A stretch of 64,000 nt of DNA, from NCBI RefSeq assembly GCF_036488675.1, contig NZ_CP133151.1, forward strand, positions 248,001-312,000, given 5' to 3'. The stretch is from Sinorhizobium chiapasense (GTDB taxonomy: Bacteria > Pseudomonadota > Alphaproteobacteria > Rhizobiales > Rhizobiaceae). This document shows, in pieces, positions 27,170 to 35,755 of the stretch. The position numbers and the translations under genes were made by a program. Each line of letters starts with the position of its first letter. The first letter of the stretch is position 1. A model generated the notes under the pieces. It was not told where the DNA came from, did not search any database, and was given only the letters and a program-made list of their open reading frames with translations.

Positions 27170-27535
27170 CTAGGCCACAATGGTCTTTGGACCTGCCATC
27201 GACAGGCTTTCCTCGGACACGAGGCGCGTGACTGCCTCTCGGACGGGCGTAACGCTGACGCCCAGTTGAGAGGCTATAGCGCGGTGCGTGATCTTCTCAC
27301 CCGGCCCATACACGCCGCATCTGATGCTTTCACGCACTATCCCGTATACCCTATCGGACAGGGTCGTCGTCTGTGGATGTTCGCTCAGATCTTTCATTAG
27401 TAGGCGCACCGCCGACGGCGCGAGTTTGCCGTCATCAACGAGGACTAAATTGTTCGCGCATTGACAGCAATGTCCTCGCCTTGACCGGTTGGGAGTCGCT
27501 TCGATGTTGGCGTGCGAATCGTCAGTCGAAGTCAT
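27170..27535 (-). pseudogene. GntR-family regulator, truncated to the DNA-binding domain
   Basis: 121 residues. Residues 58-120 contain a GntR winged helix (YGIVRESIRCGVYGPGEKI, ASQLGVSVTPVREAVTRL), but the protein stops after PKTIVA, before any FCD effector domain. The first ~50 residues look non-homologous. The intact GntR gene at 30311 has the same region followed by a full FCD domain, so this is probably a truncated relative. It could still bind DNA if expressed. Confidence 0.6.
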
Positions 27536-27669
27536 CGTTCAGTTCGCCATATCGGTCCAGGAACATGCCAAAGGCATTCTCCAACGCAACGGCATCTTTA
27601 TCACCAGGCGCGGCCAGTTTACCGTGTCGATGGCCAATCCCGAAGACGAGTTGGCCCCACGGCGTCAAT

Positions 27670-28000
27670 TTCAAACTCAGCCGTGGACATCGATCCATGC
27701 AGGTCGAGGACAATCGCATCGGAGGCGAGCTTCTTGAGTTCCTCGCCCCAGAACTGGCGTTGCTCAACATAGAAACCTTGATCGATGGCGCCGCGGGGCG
27801 ACCATCGAATCTGAAATGGGAAGGATTTCAATATCAGCGCGTTCAATCAGGGCGTCGACAATCCCGCCGAGCGTGGTGCCATTTCCCTTGGCCGCCTCAA
27901 TCACAGTCTCGCCGCGAACGACCGTGATATCTGCGGCCGCTGTCGCAGGAGCATATCCGTGCGATTCATGAAACAGACGTCCGACTGCTATGCGCTTCAT
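27670..28000 (-). pseudogene. MlrC-family gene, truncated N-terminal copy
   Basis: The first ~110 codons match the intact gene at 38953 almost exactly, including MKRIAVGRLFHESHGYAP, with a small deletion after SMVAP that shifts the frame and a complete break near 27670. It lies 184 bp downstream of the intact ATP-grasp gene with AGGAGG before the ATG, the same spacing and order as in the copy at 38789-38953. The ~150 bp to its left carry an unrelated short C-terminal frame I cannot identify. Confidence 0.88.
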
Positions 28001-28184
28001 AATCTTATATTTCCTCCTGAATGTCAGGCTTTGGTCGCTAGCGACTTCGCGGCTATTTCACCGGGTTAGCGTGCAAGGACGTATGGCTGCGTTTTATGCT
28101 GCGGTTTCAAGTTCACGGTGCGGATGGGGCTGGGCGGGTGGGGACTCGCAACAGGGTGTGCGCCGGGGACAAGCGCTTGATTTC

Positions 28185-29432
28185 TTAAGGGGCCACAAGC
28201 CGCTCCTGTTCGCCAGGCGTCGAAAATGGTGTAATCGACCAGTCGATTAAGTCAGCAGCACGCTGTAGTATTGTCTCGGTTTCAGCAAAGCTGGGTGAAG
28301 CGGCGATGACATGTCCGATGTAGTCTCGCAGATCGCCGTTTATGATGATCGGCGTCTCGGGTTGAACATAAAATTTGACCTCGACGACACCTGGTACAGC
28401 AGCCGCCTCACTGTCGCCACCGATCCATTCGAGGGTGCCATCGCGATCCGGAATTAGATACCGCACAGCCGCAGTGTGTGAATGCCTTCTGCGCAGATCC
28501 AATTCCTCGCCGATGACAAGCTTGATGTGCTCGGTGATGAGGTCGACGCCGCAAGCCAGTTGAACCCGTTGAGAAGTTGTTCCACCATGAAGCCGCGGAT
28601 TGACTTCAATCACCACTGGGCCATGCTTCGTCCACCGGATTTCAACGCCCGTCGGTCCCCAGCAAAGGCCGAGAGCTCGCAAGCAACTCATCGAAACGTC
28701 GGCAATGCTCACATGCTCATCATCCGTCAGCGGGGCCGGAATGATGCACTCACGAGAGATGAAGTAGGGTGGAGGGCCGAAATCATTGGTCCCAATCCCG
28801 ATAACTTCATTTCCCATTATTTCAACGGTATAAAGAGGGCCTTGTGCGAATTCTTCCACCAGGATCCTCGGCAGCGACTGCCATATGTGCTTCCCGCCCA
28901 AGAGATAGGTCGTATGGTCGGCTAGCTCTTCGAGGGTGCCGCACAATCGGACGCCGCGGCTCCCGGTGCCTACGGCTGGCTTAACAATCACCGGCAGCCC
29001 GATTTCCGCGGCAGCGCCTTCTACATCCCTCGCATCCTTTACCAAGCGATAAGCAGGTATTGGAACGCCGGCCTCCGCGAGAAGCTGACGTTGGGTGAAT
29101 TTGTCGCAGCATCGCTCAATGGATGTGGGGTTCGGTCCCGGCAGATCGAAATGGCGGCAGAGCTTGCCCACTGTCGCATAGAACGAGTCCCCGACGGACG
29201 TAATGCCAGCAATGTCATAGGCTGCATGCAGCCGGGAGCATTCGCGGATCAGTGTTTCGAGATTGGCTGTATCGACGCGGATTGCCTCAATTCCTTCGGC
29301 CCCTAGATAGCCGTACTGAGCTGGATCAGCCGACAGGACAATTGCATGAAGACCAAGTTGCAGAGCTGCGTGGACGTATAGCGGACCATTATACCTTGAA
29401 CCTTCAAGCAGGATGAGCGCTCTTTTTGTCAT
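28185..29432 (-). CDS. ATP-grasp ligase (amino acid/peptide ligase-like)
   Basis: 415 residues. An N-terminal Rossmann-like pre-ATP-grasp domain (ALILLEGSRYNGPLYVHAA) is followed by the ATP-grasp core with LPVIVKPAVGTGSRGVRL and the metal-binding VVIEVNPRLHGG near residues 275-290. This layout fits the carboxylate-amine ligase group that includes L-amino acid ligases such as BacD. It would couple ATP hydrolysis to amide bond formation between a carboxylate and an amine. The ATG at 29432 has GGAG ten bases upstream. Upstream lies a truncated NRPS-PKS 3' end and downstream a truncated mlrC-like gene, showing it was the middle gene of an NRPS-PKS, ligase, MlrC series. Substrates unknown. Confidence 0.88.
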   Translation of the reverse strand: MTKRALILLEGSRYNGPLYVHAALQLGLHAIVLSADPAQYGYLGAEGIEAIRVDTANLETLIRECSRLHAAYDIAGITSVGDSFYATVGKLCRHFDLPGPNPTSIERCCDKFTQRQLLAEAGVPIPAYRLVKDARDVEGAAAEIGLPVIVKPAVGTGSRGVRLCGTLEELADHTTYLLGGKHIWQSLPRILVEEFAQGPLYTVEIMGNEVIGIGTNDFGPPPYFISRECIIPAPLTDDEHVSIADVSMSCLRALGLCWGPTGVEIRWTKHGPVVIEVNPRLHGGTTSQRVQLACGVDLITEHIKLVIGEELDLRRRHSHTAAVRYLIPDRDGTLEWIGGDSEAAAVPGVVEVKFYVQPETPIIINGDLRDYIGHVIAASPSFAETETILQRAADLIDWSITPFSTPGEQERLVAP

Positions 29433-29833
29433 TGGGCGTTGACTCCGGCGTTGCGTGCTGTGCGGCGGTCTGAGCGTACATCGGCAGAGCTATTTCAGTC
29501 GTGCCGGATGTCAGACGTTGTGGTGAACGTACCATCGTCAGCGATCCGCGGTGGCAAAGTTTCTATAAACTTACTTGAAGGATCTGTTGCAACAGGTGGG
29601 GTCACCGGCCCTGTCCGGCTTTTGCGATCCGCTGCTGGTACCGTCGCTTAGTCCTTTCGATTGAGATAATCTTTGAGCTTCGTTGCTAGAAAGCGTACAT
29701 GAGGTGGAGCGACCATCGTGTAATGGTCACCGGGCACCTCATGAATTTCCAGGCGCGCCCGCGCGAATTGCTTCCACCCAAGATCGCCAGGATGTGTTGC
29801 AAAGTTTTTGGTAACGAGGGGTATGGCATTGGG
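29305..29833 (-). repeat. Operon-junction repeat, copy B (inverted)
   Basis: Inverse of 38108-38636 over 529 bp with few differences. It holds a 44-bp IS6-type end remnant (GTTGCAAAGTTTTTGG), the NRPS-PKS 3' stub, the intergenic region and the first ~43 codons of the intact ligase gene. Confidence 0.9.
29648..29789 (-). pseudogene. NRPS-PKS thioesterase 3' stub (copy B)
   Basis: Encodes the last 47 residues of the synthase (GDLGWKQFARARLEIHEV, GDHYTMVAPPHVRFL, stop), identical to the intact gene. Cut off by an IS6-type end. Confidence 0.92.
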
Positions 29834-30310
29834 CTCCGGTGTTCGCGACAGCCCTGGCGTGAAGCCGGATTTCGACGACCCGTCCCTGCCACGGCAGTCA
29901 GCCACCCGGCGCATGTAGTGGCTGTGGATGCGGCCGGTTCGACAGTCGCAGGAGCGACAGCGCGATTCTGTCGCCTTCGGCAGGGGCTACAAGCACTACC
30001 TTGTCGGCCTGTGGGAGAACTTGGACAATCGAAGCTCGGGCGAAACCAGCGAACGGAAGGCATGGAGCGCGGGCGAATCACCGGCGTCGACTGCGATTCC
30101 GACTCTACGGACTCATTCGCACCGCCCGTGAATCTCGGCCCCTACACCAAATATGCAAAAGATCCCCAGATTGTCGCGCTATAAACTGCGTCGAGTGCCG
30201 CCGATATAGACCGCGGGTTTTCACGAGCCTTCTTCGTTCAAGGCCGACAGAGCGTATCAGTTTTCTGGTTCCCGTGGTGCAGCCTTAGCGGTTCACTCCA
30301 GGGCGGACGA
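29834..30310. other. No recognisable gene
   Basis: About 480 bp between the copy B repeat and the GntR gene. Open frames exist on both strands but none matches a family I know. Probably part of a decayed mobile element. Confidence 0.4.
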
Positions 30311-31042
30311 TCAGGGGACCGAAGCAAGTCTCAGTGACCGCTGCAGTGACACAAGGATCTGAGTACATCCATCTCGAATATCGGCCTCCACCGCAAACCG
30401 CAAAGCCTTCGGATCCCTTTTTTCCGCCGCCGCAATGATAGCGTAGTGGTGACGCACACCTTTCTTACTTTCGGCGAATTCGGGATAAAGGCCGTGCATT
30501 GACGGCCCGGCTCTCAGCCATAGACTATCAATCATCTGCACGACCCGCTCCCATCCAGATCGATTGTAAATCAGAAAGTGAAAGTGCCAATTGGCATTCA
30601 AAACGTCTTTGAAATGCTTGCTGTCGAGGTTTTCGTTGATTGTGGTCTGTAGTTTAGCTAGTGTCTTGCAATCAGCAGATGTTAGATGAGGCGCTGCCCT
30701 CTCCGCTGCCATTCCTTCTAGGGCCAATCGAGAATGTAATAGTTCGTCCATGGCCAATTCGGTCAAAGGGGGAATGACAACAGTCTTCGGGCCTTCATTT
30801 ACAAGAGCGCCTTCCGCCAGGAGCCGATTTACGGCGTCGCGCGCTGGTGTGGTACTCGTCTCCAAGGCCGCCGCAATCGCACGGATAGTCAACTTTTCTC
30901 CAATCGGAAAAGCTCCACTAACAATACTCTGCTTCAAGCTGCGATAGGCGGCATCTCCCAGGCTACTGTGTTTTGGTAGTGGATCCACAGCCTCCGCCAC
31001 TCCTATCTTGGGCTGCTTGGGTTTGACATTGAATTTCACCAT
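30311..31042 (-). CDS. GntR-family regulator, FadR/FCD subgroup
   Basis: 243 residues. The N-terminal winged helix spans residues about 28-95 (AYRSLKQSIVSGAFPIGEKL, TTPARDAVNRLLAEGAL) and an all-helical FCD ligand-binding domain follows from about 105 to 235. In this subgroup the FCD pocket binds a carboxylated metabolite, often through a metal held by histidines; candidates here are NANWHFHFLIY and VRHHYAIIAAAEKRD. It is divergent from the substrate-binding protein operon at 31203, the usual arrangement for a local repressor of catabolic genes. The ligand is presumably the transported compound or a breakdown product (inference). Confidence 0.9.
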   Translation of the reverse strand: MVKFNVKPKQPKIGVAEAVDPLPKHSSLGDAAYRSLKQSIVSGAFPIGEKLTIRAIAAALETSTTPARDAVNRLLAEGALVNEGPKTVVIPPLTELAMDELLHSRLALEGMAAERAAPHLTSADCKTLAKLQTTINENLDSKHFKDVLNANWHFHFLIYNRSGWERVVQMIDSLWLRAGPSMHGLYPEFAESKKGVRHHYAIIAAAEKRDPKALRFAVEADIRDGCTQILVSLQRSLRLASVP

Positions 31043-31202
31043 CTCAATAACCGATCACTCTCGTGTAGAGACTACAAGCATAATGTATGTTGCTCAATGC
31101 GCCTTCCGCCCGGTTCCTTGGCATTTAGCCTTTCCCTCTCGACATTTAGTAACCTAAACAAGCTCCGCGCGCCATATTTTTGTTGCACCAAACATCAAAA
31201 AA
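31043..31202. promoter_or_regulatory. Divergent promoter region between GntR and SBP operon
   Basis: 160-bp intergenic region between divergent genes, so it should hold both promoters and the GntR operator. AGCATAATGTATGTTGCT near 31077-31094 is partly dyad-symmetric (AGCA...TGCT) and is the best operator candidate by eye. The right part is AT-rich. Confidence 0.4.
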
Positions 31203-32864
31203 ATGTCAATGGTTGTGAACCAAGAGACGATGGGCTCATTAAATAAATCAAAAACGGGAACAGGGATGCGCGCAATTTCGAGGCGACAAACGCTGAAAGC
31301 TTCAGGTTCCGCTGGAGCAGTGATCGCGGCGGCTCAGCTCCCCGGACGCGCTCATGCAAATATCGAGCAAACGCTGAGGCTGGTCTGGCCGTATGATGCC
31401 AACTCCTTGGATCCTCTAGGGATGGGCGTTCAACGATCAACATGGACTGTCAGCCTGCACGTCTACGACCGGCTTCTCCGCTATGATTTGGTCAAAGATG
31501 AAAGCGGGCGTTCCGTATACAATCCCTCGAAACTTGTTGGGGAGTTCGTGGCTAGCTGGCACGTCGTCGATGACGGGAAAGCTGTCGATTTCCATATTCG
31601 TGAGCACGCGCAATTCCACGATGGCAGCCCGGTCACAGCCGAAGACGTCCGCTGGTCAATCGCCCGAGCCATGAGGGCCTCTGCTGCTGCGGCAGGTCTC
31701 TTCTCTGCCACAGGAATCAAAAGTGAAAGGCAGCTTCAAGCTGTGAATGAGCGGCCATTCCGTCTGTCGCTGCCTACCGCTAGCAGATATATCATCCCCT
31801 ACGCGGCGATCTTCAACAAAAATTTGGGTCTTAAACATGTGACCGAAGGTGACCCCTGGGCATCCGAATGGCTTAAGACCAATAGCGCAGGCGGTGGCGC
31901 ATATAAGGTTAGCAGCTTTCGCCCAGAGCAAGTTGTGCTCACGCTGAACGAGAACTGGCGCAACGGCTTTAAATCCTTGATTGGGCGGATGTTGTTCCAA
32001 TCGGTGCCAGAAGCGACAATGCGAGTAGCTCTTGTTGAACGTGATGCTGCAGACGCAGCTATGGAAATCCCGCCTGCAGACTCCGATGCAGTTGCGGCAT
32101 GGGGCAAGGCGCAAGCGTTGGCTGTCGCCATGCCCAACCAAATGGAATTTCTTGGGTTAAACTCAGGCTCGGCTCCATTCAACAATACCGCAGTCCACCA
32201 GGCAGTTGCCTGGGCGCTGCCATATGACGACATTTGCCAGAAAATATACCAAGGCCGTGGAAAGAAGCTCTATGGATCCAACACCCCGCCCATCGGTGGA
32301 GAGTTTCCGCAACTCACAGTATTCAATACCATTATTGAGAAGGCGAAAAGCCTCTTGGGTGGTGCAAGTGGATTTACAGCATCGCTGATCTACTCGACCG
32401 GTAAGGCAGGCTACTTCGACCAAGTGGCGCTGGCAGTGAAAGAGAACCTGTCCAAAATCGGGATACAGGTCAATATTGGGCGCCTACCTGGCTCCCAATT
32501 CGATGAGCGTATCGCAAAGCGGACTTTTGACGTGCTTGTGGAGAATAGAACCTCCTGGTTCAGCATGCCAGATTATTGGATGCGCACCTATTACACCGGG
32601 ACCGGGACAAATATTCTCGGTAACTTTCAAAGTACCGTACTTCAGGACATGTTGAACAAACTACGGGGTGACGCGAGCGAGTCCGAGTACGCAGCGCGCA
32701 CTAAGGAAATGATCGAACTAGTCTTGGACGAGGTGCCGCTCATCCCCACTAAGTCCCAGGATCCGCAACATCCCTACACACAGTCCTTGGTGGCAGCGGT
32801 CCCGGCATTCACACCCCGGGCCGATCCCGACGACTCAATGAACAAGGCAAGCATCATCCACTAA
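31203..32864 (+). CDS. ABC transporter substrate-binding protein, family 5 (peptide type)
   Basis: 553 residues with a Tat-type export signal: ISRRQTLK twin-arginine motif, hydrophobic GSAGAVIAAAQLPG and cleavage near AHA-N. The mature part is a cluster C/family 5 binding protein (YDANSLDPLG, VVDDGKAVDFHIREHAQFHDGSPVTAEDVRWS) of the dipeptide, oligopeptide or nickel type, located in the periplasm. ATGs at 31203, 31230 and 31266 are all possible; the last is directly ahead of the Tat motif. No permease or ATPase genes are adjacent, so it must use a transporter encoded elsewhere or is an orphan. It heads an apparent operon with the SDR, HyuA-like and HyuB-like genes, implying uptake of their substrate, plausibly a cyclic or modified peptide-like compound. 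Confidence 0.9.
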   Translation: MSMVVNQETMGSLNKSKTGTGMRAISRRQTLKASGSAGAVIAAAQLPGRAHANIEQTLRLVWPYDANSLDPLGMGVQRSTWTVSLHVYDRLLRYDLVKDESGRSVYNPSKLVGEFVASWHVVDDGKAVDFHIREHAQFHDGSPVTAEDVRWSIARAMRASAAAAGLFSATGIKSERQLQAVNERPFRLSLPTASRYIIPYAAIFNKNLGLKHVTEGDPWASEWLKTNSAGGGAYKVSSFRPEQVVLTLNENWRNGFKSLIGRMLFQSVPEATMRVALVERDAADAAMEIPPADSDAVAAWGKAQALAVAMPNQMEFLGLNSGSAPFNNTAVHQAVAWALPYDDICQKIYQGRGKKLYGSNTPPIGGEFPQLTVFNTIIEKAKSLLGGASGFTASLIYSTGKAGYFDQVALAVKENLSKIGIQVNIGRLPGSQFDERIAKRTFDVLVENRTSWFSMPDYWMRTYYTGTGTNILGNFQSTVLQDMLNKLRGDASESEYAARTKEMIELVLDEVPLIPTKSQDPQHPYTQSLVAAVPAFTPRADPDDSMNKASIIH

Positions 32865-32883
32865 CCGAGTGAGGAGAAAACTG

Positions 32884-33660
32884 TTGTCAGGCGTTTCAGA
32901 CGACCATCGTGTGCTCGTAACTGCGGGCGCGAACGGAATTGGCTTGGCAATCGCCAAGGTGTTCCTGAGATCAGGTGCCCAAGTTTACGTTTGCGATATT
33001 GATCCCGATGCGCTCGAGAGAGCATCTCGCGAATATCCTAGCCTGAAGACCTGCCGCGCCGATATCTCGTCCGTGTCAGACGTCGACGAGCTAGCTCGCA
33101 TCATCGAAGGCGAATTGGGCGGCATCGACACACTCGTAAACAATGCAGGAATCGGAGGACCGAGCAAGTTCGTCGAGGACCTCAGCGATGACGACTGGGC
33201 TGGCGTGTTTGCTGTCAACGTCACAGGCACCTTCAACGTCGTGCGACGCTTCGTGCCTAAAATGAAGGAACAAAAGAAGGGGTCAATCATCAACATCAGC
33301 ACGACATCCACCCGGACAGGGTTGCCGAAACGAACCCCATACGTCGTCTCAAAGTTCGCGATCGAAGGCCTGACGAAGAACCTGACCCGCGAGCTCGGTC
33401 CTTTCAACATTCGTTGCAACACGATCTCGCCAGGATCGATCGAGAACGAGCGGGGGCGCATGCTCATGCAGAAGCGAGCCGAGAGCCACGGAATCCCCTA
33501 CGAGGAGGCCTTACAGCAGAGACTCTCCTTTATCTCCATGAGAACAAAGATAAATCCGACTGAGATCGGGGAGATGGCTCTCTTCCTATCCTCGGAAGGA
33601 GCCAAACATGTCACCGGACAATGCGTAAGCGTCTGTGGCAACGTCGAGTGGGAAGACTAA
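32884..33660 (+). CDS. Short-chain dehydrogenase/reductase
   Basis: 258 residues from TTG 32884, which has AGGAG seven bases upstream; GTG 32869 is the alternative. Classical SDR features: cofactor loop TAGANGIG (Ala replaces the first Gly of TGxxxGIG), DI after the second strand suggesting NAD(H) preference, NNAG, catalytic Ser in INISTTS, and YxxxK as YVVSK. It would oxidise a hydroxyl or reduce a carbonyl on the imported compound or its product. It follows the binding protein by 19 bp and precedes the hydantoinase-type subunit by 30 bp, so it belongs to the same operon. Confidence 0.9.
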   Translation: MSGVSDDHRVLVTAGANGIGLAIAKVFLRSGAQVYVCDIDPDALERASREYPSLKTCRADISSVSDVDELARIIEGELGGIDTLVNNAGIGGPSKFVEDLSDDDWAGVFAVNVTGTFNVVRRFVPKMKEQKKGSIINISTTSTRTGLPKRTPYVVSKFAIEGLTKNLTRELGPFNIRCNTISPGSIENERGRMLMQKRAESHGIPYEEALQQRLSFISMRTKINPTEIGEMALFLSSEGAKHVTGQCVSVCGNVEWED

Positions 33661-33690
33661 CAGGCCTATCTGTTTCGGAGGGATAAACGT

Positions 33691-35742
33691 ATGTGGCTAG
33701 CATGTGACACCGGCGGAACATTCACTGACCTTGTGGTCGAGTCAAACGGTGTTTGGCAGTCGTTCAAATCACCGACAGTCGCGGCAGATCCCGTGAGAGG
33801 AGTGCTCGATGTGCTGGACGTGGCGGCGACGGGATCCGGACGCTCGCTTAAGGATTTTCTTTCTGAAGCTGAGGTATTGGTTCACGCCACCACCCATGCG
33901 ATCAATGCTGTGCTCACAGGCAACGTCGCTAAAACGGCGTTGCTCGTCACGGAAGGCCACCGCGACATTTTGACTTTGCGGGAGGGCGGCCGACCAGATC
34001 CCTTCGACCATCGTACTCGCTACCCTAAATCGTTCATCTCCCGTGACTTGGTATTTCCTATCCGAGAGCGTATCGATTCTGATGGATCGATCTTTAAAGC
34101 ATTGGACGAAGATCAGGCCATCAGGGTAATTCATCGCCTCAAAGAGAAGAAGATCGAAGCATTAGCAGTTTGCCTGCTTTGGTCAGTCGCGAATGCTCAA
34201 CACGAGCTACGCGTTGCAGAGCTCGTCCGCCAACATTTGCCAGACGTCCCATTCACACTCTCGCACCAGATCAACCCGACGCCACGGGAATTTCGTCGGG
34301 CTGTCTCCGCTGCAATTGACGCATCATTGAAGCCAATGATGCTCAACTACTTCGGTGGGCTAGTTTCACGGCTTGCCGACGCGGGCTTCAAGGGAAAGGT
34401 TCTTGTTGTCACGTCGCAGGGGGGTGTCATGGAGGCGGCTGATGTAGTCGATGCCCCGATCAATCTGGTCAATTCCGGACCATCGATGGCCCCAATTGCC
34501 GCGCAAGCATACGTCAGCATGGATGACGACACAAGGGATATCATCGTGGCAGATACCGGAGGGACGACATTCGATGTCAGTGTGGTTCGCAGTGGGCGGA
34601 TCCCCTTGACCCGTGAGCTGTGGATCGGCCAACCAATTCTAGGCCTCCCTACCGGATATCCTTCCATCGACGTCAGAAGCGTAGGAACCGGAGGCGGCAG
34701 CCTTGCGAGGATAGACGCCGGAGGCATGCTTCACGTGGGTCCTCAAAGCGCTGGCGCGAGGCCCGGCCCCGCGTGCTATGGACACGGCGGCCTTGAACCC
34801 ACGGTGACCGACGCTGCCCTCGTCTTGGGTTACATTGATCCAGACTTTTTCCTTGGTGGTAGGATGCGGCTCGACCTGAAAGCGGCAGAACGGGCCATGG
34901 CGAGCATCAATGGTGACGCGACTTCCATAGAATCAACAGCCGCATCCATCATCGCCTTGGCTACCGAAAACATGACTCAAGCCATCTTTGATATAACTGT
35001 GAAACAGGGTGTAGATCCGTCGAAAGCGGTTATGGTGGGCGGTGGCGGAGCGGCCGGTCTCAATGCGGTATTTATTGCGCGTCGCTTGAAATGCGCTCGA
35101 CTCATAATTCCTGAAACCGGAGCAACCTTGAGCGCCGCCGGCGCGCAAATCTCGGACTTGAAGGGCGACTATCGGGCAAGCGCGTTCATGAGCACCGAGC
35201 GGTTCGACACCGCGGCTGCAGATAGGATCCTCGATTCCCTTGAGGTCCAGTGCCAAAAATTTGCGGAGCGTTCAGGCGCTCTTCCAGAAAAGACACGTTT
35301 AAATTTCACGGTTGAAGCAAGGTACGCGGAGCAGGCTTGGGAAATCGAGGTGGGCTTACCGAGGACACGGTTTTCTAGCGAAGGGTCCCTTCAGGGATTT
35401 TTGCAGGCGTTCCACGATGAACACAGGCGTCTGTACGGTTTCGCCGACCCAGACAGTGCAGTAGAAATTGTTGGGTGGAGAGCATCAATCGCTTGCGAAC
35501 TTCGTGATACTCGACCAGTTCGACTTAAGAAGGACAACGCTGCGCGCCACCGCTCAGTGACGCGCAAAATCACTCTCCCGGATCTAACGTCATACGAAGC
35601 CGGTGCCTACGATTGGAATTCCCTTCCAATAGGGAAGTACCACCGAGGTCCAGCAATCGTGGAATCAGCATTTACGACGGTCGTCGTCGACGATGCGGAC
35701 TTCCACGTCAATGCCTCCGGCAGCCTCGTCATCAATTTATAG
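33691..35742 (+). CDS. hyuA: Hydantoinase/oxoprolinase/acetone carboxylase family, subunit A (HyuA-like)
   Basis: 683 residues. N-terminal Hydant_A_N domain begins at once with DTGGTFTDLVV, the ATP-binding hallmark, and the second phosphate-binding motif IVADTGGTTFDVSVV starts near residue 285. VSVGTGGGS-type and MVGGGGAAG motifs follow and a C-terminal domain ends the protein. The family performs ATP-dependent opening of five-membered lactam rings (5-oxoproline, N-methylhydantoin) or ketone carboxylation. GGAGGG eight bases before ATG gives a strong start. It pairs with subunit B 13 bp downstream. A third acetone carboxylase-type gamma subunit is absent, which favours an oxoprolinase/hydantoinase-like role. 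Confidence 0.92.
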   Translation: MWLACDTGGTFTDLVVESNGVWQSFKSPTVAADPVRGVLDVLDVAATGSGRSLKDFLSEAEVLVHATTHAINAVLTGNVAKTALLVTEGHRDILTLREGGRPDPFDHRTRYPKSFISRDLVFPIRERIDSDGSIFKALDEDQAIRVIHRLKEKKIEALAVCLLWSVANAQHELRVAELVRQHLPDVPFTLSHQINPTPREFRRAVSAAIDASLKPMMLNYFGGLVSRLADAGFKGKVLVVTSQGGVMEAADVVDAPINLVNSGPSMAPIAAQAYVSMDDDTRDIIVADTGGTTFDVSVVRSGRIPLTRELWIGQPILGLPTGYPSIDVRSVGTGGGSLARIDAGGMLHVGPQSAGARPGPACYGHGGLEPTVTDAALVLGYIDPDFFLGGRMRLDLKAAERAMASINGDATSIESTAASIIALATENMTQAIFDITVKQGVDPSKAVMVGGGGAAGLNAVFIARRLKCARLIIPETGATLSAAGAQISDLKGDYRASAFMSTERFDTAAADRILDSLEVQCQKFAERSGALPEKTRLNFTVEARYAEQAWEIEVGLPRTRFSSEGSLQGFLQAFHDEHRRLYGFADPDSAVEIVGWRASIACELRDTRPVRLKKDNAARHRSVTRKITLPDLTSYEAGAYDWNSLPIGKYHRGPAIVESAFTTVVVDDADFHVNASGSLVINL

Positions 35743-35755
35743 GAACAATCCACAG

